Shown one piece after another: positions 16,080-22,248 of a stretch of DNA of 22,591 nt (position 1 is its first letter; each line of letters starts with the position of its first letter). Position numbers and translations under genes: made by a program. The stretch comes from an uncultured Acidobacteriota bacterium (lineage in GTDB: Bacteria > Acidobacteriota > Blastocatellia > Pyrinomonadales > Pyrinomonadaceae). Under the pieces are notes generated by a model that ran no database searches, was not told where the DNA came from, and saw only the letters and a program-made list of their open reading frames with translations. Location: the NCBI GenBank assembly GCA_902826385.1, contig CADEEU010000014.1, forward strand, positions 1 through 22,591, given 5' to 3'.

Positions 16080-16176
16080 AGTCGAATTTCCTGTTAGTAA
16101 AAGTGTACGGAGAAAATACTTCATGTGAGTCCCCTCGTGCTCCCTTATTAAATATCAAATTCCGGCCGTTCGATTT

Positions 16177-16190
16177 ATGATTTGGCTCAT
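16177..16190. promoter_or_regulatory. Fnr/Crp-family-like site ATGA-N6-TCAT upstream of the regulator
   Basis: ATGAtttggcTCAT has the TGA-N6-TCA core used by the Crp/Fnr family and perfect 4-bp arms. It is 47 bases before the regulator ATG at 16238, suggesting autoregulation, and is the only such site in the divergent region. Confidence 0.5.
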
Positions 16191-16237
16191 GAAATGTAAC
16201 TATTGTTTTGGGAATCGCTGGGGGGCTTCATACGTTC

Positions 16238-16882
16238 ATGAGTCAAATATCCGACCATTTTAGTGCCGAGCTAACAGAAGGTCTCTTTGCTATTGGACGC
16301 ATACGTTCGTTCGGTGGCGGCGAGCACGTTTTTTTCGAGGGTGATCAGGCCACATTTTTACCGATCATATTGGCTGGAAAGATCAAAATGGTTCGCTATC
16401 CTGAGGCGGGTAAGGAAATCATCATTGGCACGTTTCAGGCTGGCGAGATTTTTGCAATTCCGCCGGCGATGGATGGAAAGCGATTTCCCGCAACAGCCGT
16501 CGCAATCGAGAACAGCTCGCTTCTAATGGTCCCGCGGGGTGAGTTTCTCGCCTTAATGGAATCATCGTCGGAATTTTCGTCCCTGGTGCTTAACCGAATG
16601 TGTGGCATTCTCCGTGACCGTGCCGATACCGTTCAGATTTTGGCCACGCCATCCGCCGAGCAGCGTGTTGCGAGCATTATTTTGAGGCTTACGGGTGAAA
16701 TGAATGCTGGCGAAGTTAAGAAGATCACCCATCGACGGCAAGATATTGCTGAAATGGCAGGGCTTTCGCTCGAGACCACGATCCGGACTATCCGAAAGCT
16801 CGCGGAAAAGGGATATCTGAAAATAGTTGGCGGAAGAATATTCGTCGAAACGACTGATCACCTTCGTACTCTTGTCCGTTAG
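16238..16882 (+). CDS. Crp/Fnr-family transcriptional regulator
   Basis: A 214-residue regulator with an N-terminal cyclic-nucleotide-binding-type beta-barrel (about residues 10-110, including FFEGDQATFLPIILAGKIKM), a long dimer helix (about 112-136) and a winged helix-turn-helix. Recognition helix LSLETTIRTIRKLAEKG keeps the Glu (179) and Arg (183) that read TGA in Crp and Fnr. Only one cysteine is present, so there is no Fnr-type [4Fe-4S] sensor; a haem- or NO-sensing Dnr/NnrR-like role or another effector is more likely. The ATG at 16238 gives the expected family length; a TTG at 16208 would add ten residues. It is divergent from the nitrate operon, and matching palindromes precede this gene, the DUF7009-like gene and ric. 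Confidence 0.88.
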   Translation: MSQISDHFSAELTEGLFAIGRIRSFGGGEHVFFEGDQATFLPIILAGKIKMVRYPEAGKEIIIGTFQAGEIFAIPPAMDGKRFPATAVAIENSSLLMVPRGEFLALMESSSEFSSLVLNRMCGILRDRADTVQILATPSAEQRVASIILRLTGEMNAGEVKKITHRRQDIAEMAGLSLETTIRTIRKLAEKGYLKIVGGRIFVETTDHLRTLVR

Positions 16883-16895
16883 GCCTTGTAAAAAG

Positions 16896-16909
16896 GTGAT
16901 CTGGATCAT
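16896..16909. promoter_or_regulatory. Fnr-type site TGAT-N4-ATCA upstream of the DUF7009-like gene
   Basis: gTGATctggATCAt is an almost ideal Fnr-type core (TTGAT-N4-ATCAA lacking only the outermost pair). An extended -10-like TGCTAAGTT at 16929-16937 is placed about 29 bases from the site centre, the geometry of an activator site centred near -41.5. The ATG follows at 16971. Confidence 0.6.
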
Positions 16910-16970
16910 ATTTGGTTGAGCCGTGTCCTGCTAAGTTCCTTAGTGCAAAACTTGTGTTGAGAATTGGATC

Positions 16971-17351
16971 ATGAAACTTCGAATTAGAGAAAACACTCTT
17001 CGTTTTCGGTTGGGCCGCTCCGAAGTCGAAACTTTTGATCAAACAGGAGCCATACGGGACAATGTGCGGTTTGGGCTAGGAAAAGACGACTTTGGCTACG
17101 TGCTCGAAAAGACGCCCGACAGTAATTTTTTGGCCTCTTTTGCTGACGGGATAATCGTAGTTCGCGTACCTGCCTCCGACGCCAATACCTGGGCCAGTTC
17201 CGACGAGGTTAGCCTTGCCGGAACCTATCTAGCGGACGAACTTACTGAAATAAGAATATTGATCGAAAAGGACTTTGTTTGTCTAAATGCCCACAACGAC
17301 GAAGACCAGTCTGACCGCTATCCCCACCCCAAAGGCGACACCGCATGCTAA
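16971..17351 (+). CDS. DUF7009-like small protein
   Basis: A 126-residue soluble protein beginning MKLRIRENTLRFRLGRSEVE, with mixed alpha/beta character and a C-terminal acidic stretch LIEKDFVCLNAHNDEDQSD followed by a Tyr-Pro-His-Pro segment. The opening strand and the ILIEKDF-CL motif match my recollection of the DUF7009 family, whose function is unknown. No signal peptide, membrane segment or catalytic motif is seen. An Fnr-type palindrome with a plausible -10 lies upstream, so it is probably expressed with the anaerobic/nitrogen-oxide genes. The ribosome site is weak (GGATC just before the ATG). Confidence 0.7.
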   Translation: MKLRIRENTLRFRLGRSEVETFDQTGAIRDNVRFGLGKDDFGYVLEKTPDSNFLASFADGIIVVRVPASDANTWASSDEVSLAGTYLADELTEIRILIEKDFVCLNAHNDEDQSDRYPHPKGDTAC

Positions 17352-17563
17352 GCCGCATGATACGACCATCTGAGGTTACAGCGGATTTTCCCGGTCCGAC
17401 CATTGAGGCCCGGCGCTTGACCGAATTGGGTTTTTGCTAACGAGTTTGATTAGTTTTTGCCCGCTTTACTTGCGGTTTCGGATTTCAACCAGCAGGAAAT
17501 AATCTGATCGGCTAATCGAGTATTTCAACTGTCTGAATCTTAATAAAGCTTCGGCGGCAAGGT
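17352..17563. other. Intergenic region upstream of the cupin gene
   Basis: About 210 bases with no coding frame, no TGA-N6-TCA palindrome and no clear terminator. It presumably contains the cupin promoter; nothing more specific is visible. Confidence 0.4.
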
Positions 17564-17577
17564 GGAGGTTTGTCAAA

Positions 17578-17669
17578 ATGAAGAAAATGTTATTTTTATC
17601 TGTAGTTTTAGGGTTGTTCTGATGATTTTTACGGTCATCGGTTTTAATGTCAATAGTCAGGAAAGAATT
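17578..17669 (+). pseudogene. Frameshifted signal peptide in front of the cupin gene
   Basis: GGAGG at 17564-17568 lies nine bases before ATG 17578, the best translation start in this stretch. That frame reads MKKMLFLSVVLGLF and stops at TGA 17620-17622. One base back, the cupin frame continues LMIFTVIGFNVNSQERIM. Joined, the two make a normal signal peptide with a cleavage-like NSQ. The simplest reading is loss of one base near 17617-17620, such as CC to C. The stop overlaps an in-frame ATG (TGATG, 17620-17624), so reinitiation is also possible. Confidence 0.6.
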
Positions 17670-17981
17670 ATGCAAAAGTTGAATTTACAAACTAAAATCG
17701 GTGAGGGCAAAGATAAAGAGGTTACGCCGCTTTTTGATGGTGAACGCCGAAAAATCGTCCAAATCACGCTGCGCAACAAGGCCGTGTTAGAAGCACATAG
17801 CGCCGCCGAACCGATTACGATTCAATGTATCGCGGGCGAAGGCAAACTCATTGTCGGTCAAGAAAAAGAAGAAGTAGATCTGCAGAAGGGGGTTCTTGTT
17901 ACGATTGAGCCGGATGTGATTCACGAAATCAAGGCATCGCCAAAAGTATCAATCTTACTAACCAAGTTTAAGGATAAATGA
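17670..17981 (+). CDS. Single-domain cupin protein
   Basis: A 103-residue small beta-barrel. Cupin-like strands include ITLRNKAVLEAHSAAEPITI, GEGKLIVGQEKEEVDLQKG and VTIEPDVIHEIKASPKVSIL. Classical cupin metal ligands are partly present: His and Glu in EAHSAAEP, and His in DVIHEI. ATG 17670 has AGGAAA five bases upstream and would give a cytoplasmic protein; in-frame ATG 17622 would add a hydrophobic segment. The upstream sequence suggests the ancestor was secreted with a signal peptide now out of frame. Substrate is unknown. It lies in the run of regulator, DUF7009-like and ric genes, so a role in nitrogen-oxide or anaerobic stress is possible but only contextual. Confidence 0.72.
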   Translation: MQKLNLQTKIGEGKDKEVTPLFDGERRKIVQITLRNKAVLEAHSAAEPITIQCIAGEGKLIVGQEKEEVDLQKGVLVTIEPDVIHEIKASPKVSILLTKFKDK

Positions 17982-18023
17982 GGAAGCAAACGTCATTCGG
18001 AGAGCTGTCATAAGTTTGAGAAC

Positions 18024-18037
18024 ATGACCGAGATCAT
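18024..18037. promoter_or_regulatory. Fnr/Crp-family-like site ATGA-N6-TCAT upstream of ric
   Basis: ATGAccgagaTCAT has the same TGA-N6-TCA core and outer A/T pair as the site before the regulator gene. It is 60 bases before the ric ATG, with a TATGCT -10-like element at 18066-18071. Confidence 0.5.
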
Positions 18038-18097
18038 ATTTCCCCCTGTAAACATCGGCGACACTTATGCTGGAGAATACAATTGGAGGATTAACTA

Positions 18098-18826
18098 ATG
18101 ATCAGTGTGCAAGGTAAAACGGTCCGCGAAATAGCACTTGAAATGCCGTTGACAACGCGTGTCTTTGAGGAATTCAAGATCGACTATTGTTGTCATGGAG
18201 ACACGCCGTTCGATGACGCCTGTCGAAACGTCGGGGCGAGTCCGGAAATAGTCAAAGAGAAGATCGATGGCGTCCTGGGTGGCTCAACAAATAGTGATCA
18301 AGAATCGTTCTCCAAAATGGACTTGAGCGATCTCGTCGATCATATTTTGGATAAACATCACGTCTATACACGCGACGAAATGAGCCATTTGACACCGTTG
18401 ATGGCCAAGGTCGCTAGCCGTCACGGCGATCACAATCCATATCTCCTTGAGTTAAAAGAGCTTTTTCAGGCACTCTGTGATGATCTGGATCCTCACATGG
18501 TGAAAGAAGAAATGGTTCTCTTCCCATACATACAAAAACTAGAGCATAGTTATTCGAATCATTTGAACGTTGCGTTTCCGCCATTCGGAACGGTTCAGCA
18601 TCCGGTAAATATGATGAACATCGAGCATGAAGAAGTCGGGGAACTACTTGTTAAAATGCGTCGAGTTACGAATGACTACACTCTGCCGGCGGAAGCGTGC
18701 CCGAGTTTCACCGCCCTGTATCATCGGCTCGGGGAATTTGAGCGTGATCTGCACCAGCATATTCACCTTGAGAACAATCTGCTCTTTCCACGTGCTATCG
18801 AACTCGAACAAAAGGCTCGAGCCTAA
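18098..18826 (+). CDS. ric: Iron-sulfur cluster repair di-iron protein (Ric/YtfE/ScdA family)
   Basis: A 242-residue cytoplasmic protein. The N-terminal ScdA_N domain (residues 1 to about 60) has the hallmark IDYCCHGD with Cys31-Cys32. The hemerythrin-like four-helix domain (about 75-235) carries the di-iron ligand pattern: DLVDHILDKHH, then DPHMVKEEMVLFPYI, NIEHEEVGEL and LHQHIHLENNLLFP. Family members restore Fe-S clusters damaged by nitric oxide or oxidants and are typically induced by NO. GGAGGA at 18085-18090 is seven bases before the ATG, and an Fnr-type palindrome lies further upstream. It stands 11 bases before the YwiC-decarboxylase gene, so both are probably co-transcribed. It fits protection of the many Fe-S proteins in the nitrate operon. 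Confidence 0.92.
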   Translation: MISVQGKTVREIALEMPLTTRVFEEFKIDYCCHGDTPFDDACRNVGASPEIVKEKIDGVLGGSTNSDQESFSKMDLSDLVDHILDKHHVYTRDEMSHLTPLMAKVASRHGDHNPYLLELKELFQALCDDLDPHMVKEEMVLFPYIQKLEHSYSNHLNVAFPPFGTVQHPVNMMNIEHEEVGELLVKMRRVTNDYTLPAEACPSFTALYHRLGEFERDLHQHIHLENNLLFPRAIELEQKARA

Positions 18827-18837
18827 TTTCGCTCGGA

Positions 18838-21084
18838 ATGAACCAAAGCATGTCGACTGCCGCACCGATAACAGCACCAGTTAGAGTTGTTCGAGTGCGG
18901 CAAGTCGCTCTTCCGGTCGAACACGGTGGATGGGCATTTTTGCTCGAACCCTTAATTGCCGGTCTGGCGATCGCGTATTCAACCGGAGCTCCCTGGATCG
19001 CCTGTCTTACTATCGGTGCGTTTCTCACACGGCAACCGCTAAAGGTCCTGCTCGCCGACCGCTTTGGAATGCGAAACAGGGAGCGTGCGAGCCTGGCCTT
19101 TCGATTTTTGCTTTGCTATAGTGCGATATTCTCCGTAGGCCTCGCCGGTACGCTGTTAACCGTAGGCTTTCGACCGCTCCTTCCTTTTACTTGGGTCTTG
19201 CCGCTAGCTCTTTTTCAAATATATATTGATGCATCGGGGCAAAGCCGAAAGCTGATACCTGAACTGACCGGAGCTGTCGTTATGTCAGCCTCGATCGCAG
19301 CGATCGGCCTGTCTGCGAATATGTCGCTCGCGAATGCTATCGCACTTTGGGCGATCTTTGCATCAAGGTCAATTGCCTCTATTCTGTATGTCCGTGAGCG
19401 ATTGCGGCTCGAAAAAGGCAAGCGGCATTCTCGTGTGGTCCCGACGCTCGCCCATTTCGCGGCTCTTATTCTGACCGCAGCCTTGGCCTATTCTGGACTC
19501 AGTCCGTTTCTAGCGATCCTGGCTATGTCGGTACTGGCTTATCGGGCTATCGCGGGACTTTCACCGGGGCGAACAAGAATGAAAGCGATGCAGATCGGCG
19601 TCTGGGAGATCATCTACGGCACGGCCGTCGTATTGTCGGTCGTGATCGGACACTTTGCCAGCATCTTATACCTTAGCATTCACATAAGGCAGCTGTCGAC
19701 CCACAGTTTTATGCACAACGTAGACATAGATCTTGTCGAGATGTCGCTCGACGTTATTAAATACGCGATCAGTCGTATTTCCGACACCGATCCTAAGCTT
19801 GGCTTTCCTCGGAAGGCAGAGGAGTTAAAGGCCCTCGTAGGCGATACGGTCACACCCAAAGGCATCGGCGGCGAGAAGGCATTTGCCCTTTTTAAGGACG
19901 TTTTGGTCAAAGCAAGTGTCCCGATCGATCATCCCCGACATCTTGCGTTCGTGCCCGCATCTCCGACCCGGGCGGCTGTCATGTTCGATCTCGTCACCTC
20001 AGCAACCAGTGTTCATGGGGCTTTCTGGCTGGAGGGAGCCGGCTGCATCTTTGCCGAGAACCAAGCAATGGAATGGCTGGTCTCACTGACCGGAATGCCA
20101 GCCGGTGCATTTGGTGTTTTTACAAGCGGAGGCACAGAGGCAAATCTTTCCGCAATGGTCACCGCTCGCGAATATTGGCGAGACAGCGAAGAAGGCAATT
20201 CTAAAACCCGTGGGATCGTGATCGCCTCAAACGGGGCTCATTCATCGATACGAGCGATGGCGAAAGTCATCGACGCCGATGTACTCCTGATCGAAACGGA
20301 GAGCAGGCTCGAAAGCTCTCATTTGGCTGAGACTCTTGCACGAATGTCTGCGGAAGACCGTGCCAGGGTCTTCGCTGTGATAGCAACGGCCGGTACGACC
20401 AATGCGGGAATAATTGACGATCTCGCGGGTATCGCTACGATATGTAAATCAGAGGAGATATGGTTTCACGTTGATGCGGCCTACGGTGGCGGAGCATTGG
20501 CAGCCCGTTCGGTGCGTAACCTTTTTTACGGCATCGAACAAGCCGACAGCGTCACGATCGATCCCCACAAGTGGCTATTTTCACCTTACGACTGCGGTGC
20601 GATCATCTATCGAGATCCGGAACTCGCAAAGAAAGCCCACGCCCAGGAAGGTTCCTACCTCGATATCTTCAGCGACGAAGGGGCAAAGGGATTTAATCCG
20701 TCGGACTATCAGATACAGCTAACCCGTCGTGTGCGCGGCCTTCCGTTGTGGTTCTCATTGGCAACACACGGCACGGATAGGTACGAAAAGGCTATCGAAC
20801 GTGGGATCGAACTCGCTCAGATCGCCGGCCGACTGATATCAGAATTCGAACATACCGAACTCGTAAGGGAACCCAGTCTCTCCTGTGTCCTGTACCGTCG
20901 AAAAGGATGGGAGGCCGCGGATTACCGGGCCTGGACGTACAAGAATCACAAGGAAGGGTTCGCTCTGGTCGCTCCAACCAAATGGAGAAACCCGGAAGGC
21001 CCCGAAACCGTATCGAGGTTCTGTTTCATCAACCCGGACACCACTGAAAAAGACATCCGGGATATTCTATTGACGATGGCATGA
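18838..21084 (+). CDS. Fusion of YwiC-like membrane domain and group II PLP-dependent decarboxylase
   Basis: A 748-residue protein in one frame. Residues 1 to about 282 form a YwiC-like polytopic membrane domain with the signature PVEHGGWAFLLEPLI (27-41) and about eight hydrophobic helices. From Met292 a complete group II decarboxylase follows: TSGGTEANLSAM (429-440), HVDAAYGGG (544-552, Asp546 binding the pyridine nitrogen) and TIDPHKWLFSPYDCGAI (573-589, Lys578 forming the PLP Schiff base). The link is only about ten residues. In Bacillus subtilis ywiC lies in the narK-fnr region, which agrees with this island. The decarboxylase substrate (aromatic or diamino acid) is unknown. A frameshift joining two genes cannot be excluded: the +1 frame has a stop at 19683-19685, just before the junction. 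The ribosome site is weak. Confidence 0.82.
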   Translation: MNQSMSTAAPITAPVRVVRVRQVALPVEHGGWAFLLEPLIAGLAIAYSTGAPWIACLTIGAFLTRQPLKVLLADRFGMRNRERASLAFRFLLCYSAIFSVGLAGTLLTVGFRPLLPFTWVLPLALFQIYIDASGQSRKLIPELTGAVVMSASIAAIGLSANMSLANAIALWAIFASRSIASILYVRERLRLEKGKRHSRVVPTLAHFAALILTAALAYSGLSPFLAILAMSVLAYRAIAGLSPGRTRMKAMQIGVWEIIYGTAVVLSVVIGHFASILYLSIHIRQLSTHSFMHNVDIDLVEMSLDVIKYAISRISDTDPKLGFPRKAEELKALVGDTVTPKGIGGEKAFALFKDVLVKASVPIDHPRHLAFVPASPTRAAVMFDLVTSATSVHGAFWLEGAGCIFAENQAMEWLVSLTGMPAGAFGVFTSGGTEANLSAMVTAREYWRDSEEGNSKTRGIVIASNGAHSSIRAMAKVIDADVLLIETESRLESSHLAETLARMSAEDRARVFAVIATAGTTNAGIIDDLAGIATICKSEEIWFHVDAAYGGGALAARSVRNLFYGIEQADSVTIDPHKWLFSPYDCGAIIYRDPELAKKAHAQEGSYLDIFSDEGAKGFNPSDYQIQLTRRVRGLPLWFSLATHGTDRYEKAIERGIELAQIAGRLISEFEHTELVREPSLSCVLYRRKGWEAADYRAWTYKNHKEGFALVAPTKWRNPEGPETVSRFCFINPDTTEKDIRDILLTMA

Positions 21085-21104
21085 TCTGTAAGAATCCAAA
21101 GGTA

Positions 21105-21758
21105 TTAAATCGCTCCACCGCACTCAAACTTAGATTCATCCTCGTCATCGAGCACCGGCAAAAATATTTGTTTCGATTTATCCCTGTCCGGGCCGACGCG
21201 GTCAAACAGCGCCGCCCCTGCGAGCTTAAGGTAATTTATCCCGGATGCCGCAAGCAACTTAGCCAGCCTTTGGGCGTATTTTGAAATATGATCGTCGACA
21301 AACGTTATTGACGCCCTGGAAGTGACGTCTGCACTTTCGCGGTCACCGCTTTCCAGAGCATAAAGTTCTTTCAATCGCAGATACGCGACGAATCCGGTCT
21401 CGACCGCAACATGATCAGGCACCTCGCTCGTGGTCGGATTATAAGAAAACGCGTCGTAGAAGCTATTCAATTCCGCCAGCATGTAACCCGGTTGAACCCA
21501 GCCGCGATAACTGACCTCGCGACCCGGGGCCGGTCCTCCCGGCCCGAAGATGGAATGAAATAGTCCTTCACTGGCCTCTTTCTGAGCGGCTTTTGCGGCA
21601 CGTTTCAGTTTCTTGTCTCTAACGGGGTTTGCGAGATCTGCGACCTGCTTTAGCCAGTCATTTGACGGACAATCGAATAGTAGGCTTATCAGCCGCCATT
21701 CCGCCGCCTCGGCGAGCAGATCTCTAGTACTGTTTTCCTGGATTTTCATAGTGGACAC
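21105..21758 (-). CDS. TorD/NarJ-type molybdoenzyme chaperone
   Basis: A 217-residue all-helical protein of the TorD/DmsD/NarJ family. Characteristic segments are EWRLISLLFDCPSNDWL near the N-terminus, then MLAELNSFYDAFSYNP and the family motif EVPDHVAVETGFVAYLRLKE (about residues 111-130). Such chaperones hold the catalytic subunit of a DMSO reductase-family enzyme until cofactor insertion and, if present, Tat export. The GTG at 21758 lies four bases after the hemerythrin stop; ATG 21749 is a three-codon shorter alternative. The C-terminus has an acidic region ending FECGGAI. It is the last visible gene of a minus-strand operon whose previous members include a haem subunit, so its client is more likely an enzyme encoded to the right of the window than the operon at 15-12 kb. 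It converges on the fusion gene with a 20-base gap. Confidence 0.85.
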   Translation of the reverse strand: MSTMKIQENSTRDLLAEAAEWRLISLLFDCPSNDWLKQVADLANPVRDKKLKRAAKAAQKEASEGLFHSIFGPGGPAPGREVSYRGWVQPGYMLAELNSFYDAFSYNPTTSEVPDHVAVETGFVAYLRLKELYALESGDRESADVTSRASITFVDDHISKYAQRLAKLLAASGINYLKLAGAALFDRVGPDRDKSKQIFLPVLDDEDESKFECGGAI

Positions 21759-21762
21759 CTGG

Positions 21763-22236
21763 TTAGTGCTTTCCTCCGCGAAGTCTTACGCGGTCAAGCA
21801 TTTCATGCTTCTCTTTATCGGATAGCAGTCCGTCAAGCATTGGATAAAGAAAATCGGCCTCACGCCGGTCGTGATGGCTGCAAAGGCGAAGGTAAAACGC
21901 TTCGCGATCCAAAAGCTGAAGCAGTACGCGGTCCAGCTCAGATTCGGCCGGCATTTCGCTTGTCTTTTGTTTGAATAGCTCAATGTACGAACGCATCTTG
22001 GCGTGATCGTCATAGAAGAGTTTCGGAGACCCAGCTGCAGGGAAGTCAGCCCGCTCTTCATAAACCGGCAGCAAAATGCTTTCTTCGTCCGCCATATGAT
22101 TAAGAAGCGTGGACTCGTAGGCAATGAGAATGCGGAGACCCTTTTCAAAATCAAAATGAAGCAATGCCCGCTGGTGCTCGAAGAACAATCCGTCGATAAC
22201 CTTATGAACCTTCATAAGATCACTGATCACCGCCAT
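21763..22236 (-). CDS. Hemerythrin-like domain protein
   Basis: A 157-residue single-domain hemerythrin (HHE) protein. Probable di-iron ligands are in HKVIDGLFFEH (residues 11-21), LLNHMADEESILLPVYE (about 44-60), FYDDHAKM (about 74-81) and HHDRREADFLYPML. The domain binds O2 or NO or senses iron; here, with ric in the same island, nitric oxide handling is plausible. It may also serve maturation of the molybdoenzyme whose chaperone gene follows four bases later. GGGAGA lies five bases before the ATG, and the haem-subunit gene stops 12 bases upstream, so the three form an operon. No signal peptide, so it is cytoplasmic. Confidence 0.85.
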   Translation of the reverse strand: MAVISDLMKVHKVIDGLFFEHQRALLHFDFEKGLRILIAYESTLLNHMADEESILLPVYEERADFPAAGSPKLFYDDHAKMRSYIELFKQKTSEMPAESELDRVLLQLLDREAFYLRLCSHHDRREADFLYPMLDGLLSDKEKHEMLDRVRLRGGKH

Positions 22237-22248
22237 ATTTTCTCCCGA

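Larger units (their letters stand above)
15825..16237. promoter_or_regulatory. Divergent intergenic control region of the nitrate operon and regulator
   Basis: 413 bases between divergent genes, with no convincing coding frame on either strand. It must carry the promoter of the minus-strand nitrate operon and that of the regulator. Two palindromes are visible: GTGAT-AG-ATCAC at 16068-16079 and a TGA-N6-TCA site at 16177-16190. A TATGAT-like -10 for the minus strand lies near 15930-15935, without a good -35. Confidence 0.5.

Noticed and set aside
15903..16158. Small open frames on both strands in the regulator/nitrate operon intergenic region
   Set aside because: They overlap each other antisense, lack ribosome sites, and show no hydrophobic or domain pattern. 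A regulatory region is the better explanation.
21081..21284. Plus-strand frame after the decarboxylase gene
   Set aside because: It lies antisense inside the well-supported TorD chaperone gene and overlaps the decarboxylase stop codon.
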